Shown one piece after another: positions 43,687-51,973 of a stretch of DNA of 64,000 bases. Source of the DNA: Xanthomonas campestris pv. phormiicola (GTDB taxonomy: Bacteria; Pseudomonadota; Gammaproteobacteria; Xanthomonadales; Xanthomonadaceae); the NCBI GenBank assembly GCA_025666215.1, contig CP102593.1:4167001-4231000 (forward strand), read 5' to 3'. The translations under genes and the position numbers were made by a program. Position 1 is the stretch's first letter; each line of letters starts with the position of its first letter. The notes below the pieces were generated by a model that was given only the letters and a program-made list of their open reading frames with translations, was not told the origin of the DNA and searched no databases.

Positions 43687-45401
43687 GCCATCACCTCTGC
43701 TTCGCTGCGGGGCCGTTCCAGGTAGCGCATGCGCTTCTTGCTGCGGATGCGCTGCAGATCCAGTTCGATCAGGCCATCGACCGCGTCGTTGAACGCCGGA
43801 TCGACGCCGAAGGCGAGGAAGCGCGCGCCGCCCGGCTCGCACAGCTCGGTGTATTGCTTGTAGAGCATCGGCACCGCGGCGCCGAGCGCGTCCAGGTTGC
43901 CCTTGAGCACCTTGAACGCGGTGTCCGCGTCCAGCGCGTCGAACGCCGGCGGCGCCTGCGAATAGTCGAACGGCCGCGCCGAGGCGGCTTCGCCCAGCGC
44001 ATCGCCGTAGTAGTGCGCGTAGTAGGCCACGATCTGCTCGCGCGCCTGCCGCGGCAGCGCCGCGCTGATCGAGACCGCGCCGTACAGGTAGCGCACCTGC
44101 GGGTAGTCGCGCAGGTAGGCGCCGATGCCCTGCCACAGGTAGTCGATGCTGCGGCTGCCCCAGTAGTCGGGGACCACGAAGCTGCGGCCCAGTTCCATGC
44201 CGGCGGCGATGCGCGGCAGCAGCGCTTCGCCGTAGCGGAACAGCCCGGCGGTGTAGAAACCGGCCAGGCCGCGCTCGGCCAGCACCGGCGCGCCGCGGGC
44301 CACGCGGTAGGCGCCGACCACGCGCGCGGCGGCGCCGTCCCACAGCACGATGTGCTCGTACCAGGTATCGTAGTCGTCCAGGTCCAGGCGCCGGCCGGTG
44401 CCCTCGCCGACCGCGCGGAAGGTCAGTTCGCGCAGGCGGCCGATCTCGCGCAGCAGCGCCGAGCCGGCACGCAGCCGGCCCACGCGGATCTGCTTGCCGT
44501 CCACGGTCTGGCCCAGGCTGCGCAACGCGCCGATCTCCGCCGCCACCGCGGCCGGATCCTCGGCGGCGACCAGCGGCTCCTCGCTCGGCGCCGGCGTGCT
44601 CGCCCCGGCCCGGCCCAGCGCATACAGCTCGCGGCGCAGGCCGCGCATCAGTTCGGCCTCGGACTGCCCCTGCGGCAGCGCGCGGGCGCGGCCCAGGCTC
44701 AGCGCGATGCGGCGCTCGCGGCGGGCGAACATCTCCCGCGCCAGCAACGCGGTGCCGGCCGGCTTGAACAGCGCCGAGGCGCCGTAGAACAGCGCCGAGT
44801 TGCGCGCATGGATGCGCACCGGCAGCACCGGGGTGGCGGTGCGCAGCGCGAAGCGGGTGAAGCCGCGGCGCCAGCGCCCGTCGGCCACCCCGCCCCAGCC
44901 CAGGCGCGACACTTCGCCGGCCGGGAACACGATCACGCACTGCTCCTGCTCCAGCGCCTGCTCGATCGCGCGCACGCTGGCCGGCGACGGCGCACCGCCG
45001 AGGATGCGCACCGGCAGCAGCAGCTCGCGCAGGCCTTCCAGCGCCCACAGGAAGTCGTTGGCGACGATCTTCACGTCGCGCCGCACCTGGCCCACGCAAT
45101 CCAGCAGCGCCAGCGCGTCCAGCGCGCCGGACGGATGGTTGGCGACGATCAGCAGGCGCCCGCGTGCCGGAATGCACTCGGCAGGGGTCGGCGCGACCAC
45201 GTAGCGCGCCTGCAGGAAATCCATCCCGGCCTGGACCAGGGCGAAGCCGCGCAGGTCGTGACTGGCGTCCAGGAACGCCTCCAGCGCGTCCAGGCCCGAC
45301 CATTTCTGCAGGCCGCGCAACAGCGGCCGCACCAGCCGCGAGCGGCGCCCGGCGAACCAGTGCGGGTAGCGATCCTGCAGACGACGTTCGAGTGCGAGCA
45401 C
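43683..45401 (-). CDS. Bifunctional acyltransferase, OlsF-like (PlsC-type plus GNAT/OlsB-type)
   Basis: The 572-residue protein joins an N-terminal lysophospholipid-type acyltransferase (about 35-270; ANHPSGALDALAL with His89 and Asp95, and FPAGEVSRLGWGG) to a C-terminal OlsB/hemolysin-like N-acyltransferase (about 330-570; DYDTWYEHIVLWD, ELGRSFVVPDYWGSRSIDYLWQGIGAYL). This is the layout of OlsF (Vibrio cholerae VC0489 type), which makes ornithine lipids by sequential N- and O-acylation. The GTG start at 45401 follows a purine-rich GGGGG about 9 nt upstream; a TTG at 45461 is also open. Overlap with the LpxH-like gene suggests an operon. Confidence 0.82.
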   Translation of the reverse strand: MLALERRLQDRYPHWFAGRRSRLVRPLLRGLQKWSGLDALEAFLDASHDLRGFALVQAGMDFLQARYVVAPTPAECIPARGRLLIVANHPSGALDALALLDCVGQVRRDVKIVANDFLWALEGLRELLLPVRILGGAPSPASVRAIEQALEQEQCVIVFPAGEVSRLGWGGVADGRWRRGFTRFALRTATPVLPVRIHARNSALFYGASALFKPAGTALLAREMFARRERRIALSLGRARALPQGQSEAELMRGLRRELYALGRAGASTPAPSEEPLVAAEDPAAVAAEIGALRSLGQTVDGKQIRVGRLRAGSALLREIGRLRELTFRAVGEGTGRRLDLDDYDTWYEHIVLWDGAAARVVGAYRVARGAPVLAERGLAGFYTAGLFRYGEALLPRIAAGMELGRSFVVPDYWGSRSIDYLWQGIGAYLRDYPQVRYLYGAVSISAALPRQAREQIVAYYAHYYGDALGEAASARPFDYSQAPPAFDALDADTAFKVLKGNLDALGAAVPMLYKQYTELCEPGGARFLAFGVDPAFNDAVDGLIELDLQRIRSKKRMRYLERPRSEAEVMA

Positions 45402-45606
45402 GGCAAGCCCCCTGGCTGACTGCGCACAGCTTCGGCCCCCGCGGCGACACCGATCTTGCAATATGACTACGGCAAAGTGACGCCCGCGGTCCCGCCGGCT
45501 GACCGGTTAACCTTGCCCAACGCCGGCCGGGCCACAATGCACAGCACCGCGCGCCCGTGTATCATGCGCGTCCATCTTTTCATCCGAATACAAGGATATA
45601 GCCGCG

Positions 45607-46818
45607 ATGTCCAGCTATCTCTTCACCTCCGAGTCGGTCTCCGAAGGCCACCCGGACAAGATCGCCGATCAGATTTCCGATGCGGTGCTCGACGCGATCC
45701 TGACCCAGGACAAGCGCGCCCGCGTTGCCTGCGAAACGCTGGTCAAGACCGGCGTGGCGATCGTCGCCGGCGAGATCACCACCAGCGCCTGGATCGACCT
45801 GGAGGCGTTGACCCGCAAGGTGATCCTGGACATCGGCTACAACAGCTCCGACGTCGGCTTCGACGGCGAGACCTGCGGCGTGCTCAACCTGATCGGCAAG
45901 CAGTCGCCGGACATCAACCAGGGCGTGGACCGCAAGAAGCCGGAAGAACAGGGCGCCGGCGACCAGGGCCTGATGTTCGGCTACGCCACCCGCGAGACCG
46001 ACAGCTTCATGCCGGCGGCGATCCACCTGGCGCACCGCCTGGTCGAGCAGCAGGCCAAGGTCCGCAAGAAGAAGAACTCGCCGCTGGCGTGGCTGCGCCC
46101 GGACGCCAAGAGCCAGGTCACCCTGCGCTACGAGGACGGCGTGGCGACCGCGATCGACGCGGTGGTGCTGTCCACCCAGCACGACCCGGACATCAAGCAG
46201 AAGCACCTGGTCGAAGCCGTGCGCGAGGAGATCCTCAAGCCGGTGCTGCCGGCCAAGTGGCTGCACAAGGGCACCAAGTTCCACATCAACCCGACCGGCA
46301 AGTTCGTGATCGGCGGGCCGGTCGGCGACTGCGGCCTGACCGGGCGCAAGATCATCGTCGACACCTACGGCGGCTGGGCGCGCCACGGCGGCGGCGCGTT
46401 CTCCGGCAAGGATCCGTCCAAGGTCGACCGTTCCGCGGCCTACGCGGCGCGCTACGTGGCCAAGAACGTGGTCGCTGCCGGCCTGGCCGACCGCTGCGAA
46501 GTGCAGGTCTCCTACGCCATCGGCGTGGCCGAGCCGACCTCGATCTCGGTCACCACCTTCGGCACCGGCAAGATCGCCGACGACAAGATCGAGAAGCTGA
46601 TCCGCAAGCACTTCGACCTGCGTCCGTTCGGCATCATCCAGATGCTCGACCTGATCCACCCGATGTACCAGCAGACCGCCTCGTACGGCCACTTCGGCCG
46701 CACCCCGAAGGCGTTCACCTACACCGACGGCACCGGCGCGCAGCACACCGCCACGGCGTTCTCGTGGGAAAAGACCGACCGCGCCGACGCGCTGCGCGCG
46801 GACGCGAAGCTGAAGTAA
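45607..46818 (+). CDS. metK: S-adenosylmethionine synthetase
   Basis: MetK makes S-adenosylmethionine from ATP and methionine in the cytoplasm. The 403-residue product shows [25 protein letters not shown] at the start, [12 protein letters not shown], the P-loop-like [40 protein letters not shown] and the closing YGHFGR. AGG lies 10 nt before the ATG. The 5' region (45402-45606) has a TATCAT at 45560-45565 but no convincing -35 box, and no SAM riboswitch fold could be drawn. A strong terminator follows. Confidence 0.98.
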   Translation: MSSYLFTSESVSEGHPDKIADQISDAVLDAILTQDKRARVACETLVKTGVAIVAGEITTSAWIDLEALTRKVILDIGYNSSDVGFDGETCGVLNLIGKQSPDINQGVDRKKPEEQGAGDQGLMFGYATRETDSFMPAAIHLAHRLVEQQAKVRKKKNSPLAWLRPDAKSQVTLRYEDGVATAIDAVVLSTQHDPDIKQKHLVEAVREEILKPVLPAKWLHKGTKFHINPTGKFVIGGPVGDCGLTGRKIIVDTYGGWARHGGGAFSGKDPSKVDRSAAYAARYVAKNVVAAGLADRCEVQVSYAIGVAEPTSISVTTFGTGKIADDKIEKLIRKHFDLRPFGIIQMLDLIHPMYQQTASYGHFGRTPKAFTYTDGTGAQHTATAFSWEKTDRADALRADAKLK

Positions 46819-46841
46819 GCCGGCTCGCCCGCGCTTGCACC

Positions 46842-46871
46842 AAAACGGGCCGCATCGCGGCCCGTTTTTTT
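46842..46871 (+). terminator. Rho-independent terminator of metK
   Basis: AAAACGGGCCGC (46842-46853) pairs perfectly with GCGGCCCGTTTT (46857-46868) around an ATC loop, and the T-run continues to 46871. It starts 24 nt after the metK stop. This is the clearest intrinsic terminator in the window. Confidence 0.93.
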
Positions 46872-46943
46872 GTCACCTCGGCATGGTCGCGCACGCGCCA
46901 TGCAGGCAGAACGTGCTCCGGCGAAGACATGCGGATTTCTCAT

Positions 46944-47010
46944 GGGGGAGCGACGTCAGTCGCGACGGGCTTTATCGGTCATGCCTGTCGCGACCGAAGT
47001 CGCTCCCACA
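46944..47010. repeat. Long palindromic REP-like element (GGGGGAGCGAC...GTCGCTCCCAC)
   Basis: The 67-nt imperfect palindrome has an outer stem (GGGGGAGCGAC with GTCGCTCCCAC, one mismatch) and an inner stem (GTCGCGACGGGC with GCCTGTCGCGAC, one G-T pair). A closely similar element lies at 51871-51937. Both are in gaps beside genes, like mobile REP/BIME units in xanthomonads. Confidence 0.85.
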
Positions 47011-47062
47011 AGTAGCGGCACAGCGGCGCGCGGGCCTGCCGTGACGGGCAACAGACGCAGGC

Positions 47063-48304
47063 TCAGCCGCGCCGCTGCAACGCTTCCTGCAACACCGTCT
47101 GGAACTGCTGCAGCGTGCACAGCTGGGTCCTGGCGTCGCTGCAGCCCGGCACGCGCAGGGTCTGCAGCAGCGGCGGCTTGCGCAGGCTCAGCGGGGTCAG
47201 TTCGCGCAGCTGGTCCAGCGATTGCGCCTGGTAGCGCAGGCGCACGTAGCGCTGGCCGCTACGCGTGTCGCGCAGTTGCTCGAGCACCAGCGCGCCGCCC
47301 GGCGGCGAGTCGTCGCGGCCGAAGCCGGGCAGATGGAAGTGCAGGTCGAGCAGGCCGCTGAGCGCGGCGATATGGGTATCGCTGGCGACCAGCACGCTCA
47401 GCTTCGGCGCGTCCGCCACGCCCAGCGTGTCCAGCACCCGCCGCGCCAGCGGCGCGCCGGCGCGCGCGGCCATGTACTGCGGCCGCGCGTAGATCTCGAA
47501 CAGCAGCGCATGCAGCCGCGACACCACGCCGATGCGCTCGCGGGTGGCGCGGCCCCAGCCGACCTGGTCCAGCGGCAGGCCTTCGGCGTATTGCAGGATG
47601 AACACCTCGGCGGTGCCGGAGGTCAGGTCCAGCGGACCGTGCATGGCGATGCCGCGGCCGTTGGCGCTTGCGCTCAGCGACGAGGGCATCTTCGCGAAAT
47701 CGCAGGTCTTGGCGCTGCAACCGAGGATCTGCTGCATCGTGCGCAGCTCCTTCGCGTAGGGCGCCAGCACCGCGCCGGGACCGCCGGTCTGGTGCTGGAT
47801 CGAGGCCACCGCGGCGGCCGCGTCGAAGTCCACCGCGCCGGCCTCGACCGGGCGGAACAGCGGATCGTCGCTGCCCTGCGGCCGATGCCCGGCCTGCAGC
47901 CCGCAGCCGGGGGCCAGCGTCTGCGCCAGGATCTGCGCGCTGGCGATGGTGCGCTGGTCGGTGTTGGCGTAGATGCTCACCGCGCCATCGGCCGGGCAGC
48001 CGGTCGCCGGCAGCACGCCGTCGCGGACCAGCCATTGCCGGGTGTAGTCGCCGCTCAGCTGCACGCCAGTGCGGCCGTGCGCGGTGAGCAGGCTCGCCGG
48101 CGTGTTCCATACCGGCCACGGCCGGTCGGCCAAGGCCGCCGCCGCGGCCTCGCCTTCCAGCGGCGCACGCACGCCGTGGCGGAACAGCATCAGGACCTGC
48201 TCGACCCGCAACTGCGGCGCAGACGCTTCGCTTGCAGGCCGCGCGTGCGCGCCGGCGGCCGCCGCCAGCACCGTCAAAAGCATCCACCGCATCCGCTTGC
48301 CCAT
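47063..48304 (-). CDS. Periplasmic histidine acid phosphatase (AppA/phytase-like)
   Basis: The 413-residue secreted enzyme has a signal peptide (about 1-22) and the phosphohistidine motif FRHGVRAP (Arg42, His43, Arg46). The proton-donor region appears as ASDTHIAAL rather than the common HD, so Asp lies two residues before His. Family members dephosphorylate glucose-1-phosphate, phytate or other phosphomonoesters. GGAA lies 6-7 nt before ATG 48304. The upstream TonB receptor gene on the same strand suggests scavenging of a phosphorylated compound, but the 308-bp gap weakens an operon claim. Confidence 0.9.
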   Translation of the reverse strand: MGKRMRWMLLTVLAAAAGAHARPASEASAPQLRVEQVLMLFRHGVRAPLEGEAAAAALADRPWPVWNTPASLLTAHGRTGVQLSGDYTRQWLVRDGVLPATGCPADGAVSIYANTDQRTIASAQILAQTLAPGCGLQAGHRPQGSDDPLFRPVEAGAVDFDAAAAVASIQHQTGGPGAVLAPYAKELRTMQQILGCSAKTCDFAKMPSSLSASANGRGIAMHGPLDLTSGTAEVFILQYAEGLPLDQVGWGRATRERIGVVSRLHALLFEIYARPQYMAARAGAPLARRVLDTLGVADAPKLSVLVASDTHIAALSGLLDLHFHLPGFGRDDSPPGGALVLEQLRDTRSGQRYVRLRYQAQSLDQLRELTPLSLRKPPLLQTLRVPGCSDARTQLCTLQQFQTVLQEALQRRG

Positions 48305-48612
48305 CGTCGTTCCAGGAAAAAGGGGAAAAAGAAACCACTCATTGCGCGGCATCCATCGCAGTGCATGCCGGTGCGATTGCAGCGCACGTGCGTGGCGATC
48401 GCGTGTCGGTGGCCGCGAAGCGACGGATACACCCGCACCCTCATCGCTGCCGCTCCACTGCGCAGCGGACACCCACACCACCTGCGCGCGCCGGCCCAGC
48501 GCCGATCATGCGCCGGCACCTCGCGCCCATCGATCGCATGGACGCCACCGCACGCGCCGCGGCAACATGCCGCGACGCGCGAGGGAAGCCGGCCCATGCA
48601 CAGGCCGTTGGC
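48305..48612. other. Intergenic region between TonB receptor and phosphatase
   Basis: The 308-bp gap holds no open reading frame with coding character and no T-tract hairpin. It is long enough for a separate promoter for the phosphatase, but none was recognised. Confidence 0.5.
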
Positions 48613-51423
48613 TCAGAACGTGTACTTCACGGTCAGCAGGCTGGTGCGCCCGGCATCGACGATGTCCGAGATCGCGGTGCTGTTGCGGCCCACATGCGCC
48701 CAGTAGCTCAGGCGATTGGTCAGGTTCGCCACCGACAGGTCGGCGCGCAGGTGCTCGTTCACCGCATAGCCCACGTGCAGGTCGACGCGGGTGATCGGCT
48801 TCACCCACAGGTCGTCCCAGCTGGCGCCCTGGTCCAGGTAGTCGTAGACCGACACGTATTCGCCCGAGTAGTGGTAGCTCAGGTTCACCGACAGCGGGCC
48901 CTTCTCGTAGAACAGCTCGGCGTTGGCCATCAGGTCCGGCGCGTTCTGGATGCGCTCGTCGTGGAAGCCGGTCATGCCCAGGTCGACGCGGGTGGACTGG
49001 CGGGTGAGGTTGGCGCCGATGCCGAAGCCGTCCAGCGGCGCCGGCATGCCCTGCAGGGTCTGCCGCACCGCCGCTTCCACACCCAGCACCTTGCCGTCGC
49101 CGCCGTTCTGCGGACGCACGTAGCGCACGCTGCCGCTGGTGCTCGCCCCGGCATTGGCCGCATCCGAGCCGTTCTCGTAGATGTAGTCGGACAGGCGCTT
49201 GTAGTAGCCGGCCAGCATCGCGTGGCCGCCGACGCCGTTGTCCCACTCGCCGGACACATCGACATTGACCGCCTTGATCGGCTTCAGATCCGGATTGCCT
49301 TCGGTGATGGTGGTGATGCCGTCGCTGGACACGCTGTAGCTGGAACCGCCGCCGAGCTGCACGAACGCCGGGCGCGTGTAGCTGGTCCACACCGAGGCGC
49401 GGTAAACCGCGTTGGCGTTGCCGGGACGATAGTTCAGGAACACGCTGGGCAGCGGCACGTCGTAGGTGGTGTGGTTGTTCTGGAAGTAGCCGGCCAGCTC
49501 GTTGCCGCTGCTGTCCTTGGGCATGGTCCAGTAGGTGTTGCGGATGCGGGTCTGCTCGAAGCGCAGGCCGGGGATGATCTCCAGGTCGCCGGTCTTGAAC
49601 GTCGCCATCGCGTAGGCCGCGGCCACCGCCTCGGTGCCACGCATGGTGTCGCAGTTCTGATTGTTGACCGCCAGGCTGCCGCAGGTGTCGAAGCTGCTCG
49701 CGGTCAGGTACTTGGCGATCGAGGCCTTCAGCGCCGAATTGCTCAGCTTGACCGTCGGGTAGTCGTACTTGCCCGGATACACCGAGTCGTAGCTGCCGCT
49801 GACCAGGCCGGTGTTCTCCAGCAGCGTGCCGTCGGTGAACTTGGCGGTGGTCCAGTCGCGCTCGGTGAACTCGCGCGAGCTGTCCACGTACTTCACGCCG
49901 AACTGCAGGTTGCTCAGCGCGCCGTCGTCGAAGTCGTAGCGCGCGTCGAACTTGGCGCCGCCCTTCTTCTGCCCGCTGTAGGACTTGGTCAGCTGGCCGT
50001 GGCGACGCGCGTACAGGCTGCCGATGTCGTCGGCCTGGTTGCGCATCGCCGTGGTCAGCTGCGGCACCGGGAAGCCTTCGCTGTCGTAGCTGATGAAGCT
50101 GTTGGCGCCGTACGGGAACTGGGTGGAGCTGTACTGATCCACGCGCGCAGAGACTTCGATGTGGTCCGGACGGTCGTTGTCGCCGAAGCTGTAGAACAGG
50201 TTCGGCGACAGCGTCCAGTTGCCGAGCTGCTTGTCGGCGCCGAACTGGAACGTGGCCAGGTCCGCCACTTCCGGGTTGGTCTCGTACCAGTAGCGCACCG
50301 CGACGCGGTTGATCTGCGGCTGGTACACGCCGGTGCTGCCGATCTGGGTGTAGCTGACGCTGGCCGGCACGAATTGCGTATAACCGGTGTTCTGCTCGGT
50401 CTTGGCGTAGGCATAGGTCGCCCGCGCGTACAGCTGCAGGGTCGGGTCCACGTGCCAGTCGAAGGAGACGTTGCCGCCGTAGCGCTTGGTGTCGCCGCCG
50501 GAATAGCCGATGTTGGTGCCGGTGGACTGCAGCGAATCTTCCGCATCGTAGCCGGCGGCTAGCGCGCCCTTGGCGGTGGTGCGCGAGTATTCCCACGAAC
50601 CGTCGTTGCGCGCGGCCGAGGCGCTGGCCACTTCGCTGTTCACGTAGTGGCGTTCGTCGTAGTAGGCGCTGGCGTAGATGCCGAACTGGTGCTCGCTGCC
50701 GAACTTGGCGTGGAACTCGCCGGCGGCGCCCTTGCCGATGCCGCTCTCGTCGTAGTCGCGGGCGCGGCTTTCCATGCGCCCGCTGGCGGTAATGCTGCCG
50801 CCGATCGCGTCGCTGTAGTCGAAGCCGCTGGGGGTGCGGTAATCGATGGTGCCGCCGATCGCATCGCCGTCCATCGCCGCGGTGGAGGTCTTGTTCAACA
50901 CGATGGTCTGCAGGCCCGAGGGCGGCAGCAGGCTCAGCTGCACGCTGCGGCTGTACGGCATGCCCTGGGCGACGTTGACGCCGTTGATCAGGTTGACGTT
51001 GTATTCGGCGTTGAGGCCGCGCACCGAAGCGAACATGCCCTCGCCGCGCGCGGCGCCGTCGACGCCGCCGAAGTACGACTGCCCGGTGTTGACCACGTTG
51101 ACGCCCGGCAGCAGGCCCAGCGCCTCGGCGATGTTGTGCACGGCGGTGTACTTCAGGTCGTCGGCCGACAGCACGTTGGCGGTGTTGCTGGCCGCCATCT
51201 GCATGTCGGCGGCGGTGTAGCGGTTGGCTGCGACCGTCACAGCCGACAACGTCTTGGCGTCGTTCTTGGCCGCGGCCGGCGCGGTGTCGTCGTTGGCGCT
51301 GTTCTGCGCCTGCTGCTGCGCGGCGTCTTCGGCGTGGGCGGCGGCGGCGAGGGCCAGGCTCAGGGCCAGGGCGATGGAACCGGCAAGCCGGTGCGGCCTG
51401 GCGCGGTGCGATGCGTGGTTCAT
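48613..51423 (-). CDS. TonB-dependent receptor (large, Caulobacter-type family)
   Basis: The 936-residue outer-membrane receptor starts at ATG 51423, with a GGAA box 5-6 nt before it. A signal peptide (about 14-31, ending AAHA) is followed by a Gln/Ala-rich linker and a plug (about 60-190) with AEALGLLPGVNVV, FASVRGLNAEYNVNLINGV and TIVLNKTSTAAMDGDAIGGTIDYRTP, typical of the TIGR01782-like group. The barrel ends in VKYTF. Members import carbohydrates or other nutrients. The next gene downstream is a phosphatase, so a phosphorylated ligand is possible. No iron-box was seen upstream. Confidence 0.93.
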   Translation of the reverse strand: MNHASHRARPHRLAGSIALALSLALAAAAHAEDAAQQQAQNSANDDTAPAAAKNDAKTLSAVTVAANRYTAADMQMAASNTANVLSADDLKYTAVHNIAEALGLLPGVNVVNTGQSYFGGVDGAARGEGMFASVRGLNAEYNVNLINGVNVAQGMPYSRSVQLSLLPPSGLQTIVLNKTSTAAMDGDAIGGTIDYRTPSGFDYSDAIGGSITASGRMESRARDYDESGIGKGAAGEFHAKFGSEHQFGIYASAYYDERHYVNSEVASASAARNDGSWEYSRTTAKGALAAGYDAEDSLQSTGTNIGYSGGDTKRYGGNVSFDWHVDPTLQLYARATYAYAKTEQNTGYTQFVPASVSYTQIGSTGVYQPQINRVAVRYWYETNPEVADLATFQFGADKQLGNWTLSPNLFYSFGDNDRPDHIEVSARVDQYSSTQFPYGANSFISYDSEGFPVPQLTTAMRNQADDIGSLYARRHGQLTKSYSGQKKGGAKFDARYDFDDGALSNLQFGVKYVDSSREFTERDWTTAKFTDGTLLENTGLVSGSYDSVYPGKYDYPTVKLSNSALKASIAKYLTASSFDTCGSLAVNNQNCDTMRGTEAVAAAYAMATFKTGDLEIIPGLRFEQTRIRNTYWTMPKDSSGNELAGYFQNNHTTYDVPLPSVFLNYRPGNANAVYRASVWTSYTRPAFVQLGGGSSYSVSSDGITTITEGNPDLKPIKAVNVDVSGEWDNGVGGHAMLAGYYKRLSDYIYENGSDAANAGASTSGSVRYVRPQNGGDGKVLGVEAAVRQTLQGMPAPLDGFGIGANLTRQSTRVDLGMTGFHDERIQNAPDLMANAELFYEKGPLSVNLSYHYSGEYVSVYDYLDQGASWDDLWVKPITRVDLHVGYAVNEHLRADLSVANLTNRLSYWAHVGRNSTAISDIVDAGRTSLLTVKYTF

Positions 51424-51870
51424 GGGAATTCCATCAGGACGTGGGTGGTGTCCCGGCACGCAGCGACGCTGCGCGGCCGGAGAAGGCAAAGCAGTGCCCG
51501 TATCGCCGGCGTCGAGCCGGCAACTGAGCGAGCATCTGAGGGAGTTCCGTGTCGGAGCTGGGCCGCGCGAACTGACGGCTCGTTAACAACTGCGGCGCAT
51601 TGTGTGCGGCGATGTTTGCAGGTGCGTGACGGAGTTCATAAGTCAACGGAAACGCGCTACATAGATGATGCATCCGCGTGCGTATCGCGTAACTGATGCT
51701 GCAGCGTCGGAGCTGAAGCTCCTCCCGCGGTGCACAGCCAGCGCGCCGCAGCGTTCCCGCAGGAGCGGCTTCGGCCGCGCCAAGCGGAGTGGAAACGTGG
51801 GCCGACTTCGCAATCGGTCGGGGCTCAAGCCCGTTCTGCAGTGCGACCAGCCGGCGTGCCGCATGACCTT
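51424..51870. other. Long upstream region of the TonB receptor with repeat remnants
   Basis: The gap shows no gene. Around 51708-51731 a GGAGCTGAAGCTCC palindrome and around 51760-51788 a GGAGCGGCTTCGGCCGC hairpin are diverged relatives of the REP-like unit at 51871-51937. The AT-rich stretch near 51620-51670 is the most likely promoter area for the receptor, but no clear -35/-10 pair stands out. Confidence 0.5.
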
Positions 51871-51937
51871 GGGGGAGCGACTTCAGTCGCGACGGGCGTT
51901 ACCGGTAGAGCCTGTCGCGAGTGAAACCACTCCCACA
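51871..51937. repeat. Palindromic REP-like element, second copy
   Basis: The copy reads GGGGGAGCGACTTCAGTCGC... to ...CCACTCCCACA, with inner arms GTCGCGACGGGC and GCCTGTCGCGAG. It matches the 46944-47010 element closely in the first half, with more decay in the right arm. It lies 37 bp from the stop of the minus-strand hydrolase gene. Confidence 0.8.
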
Positions 51938-51973
51938 GGCCGCGCTGGCCCGACGCGCATCGACTGCGCCGCA

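Noticed and set aside
45402..45606. Possible SAM riboswitch before metK
   Set aside because: The leader cannot be folded into any SAM riboswitch class I know; no conserved core or pseudoknot could be drawn.
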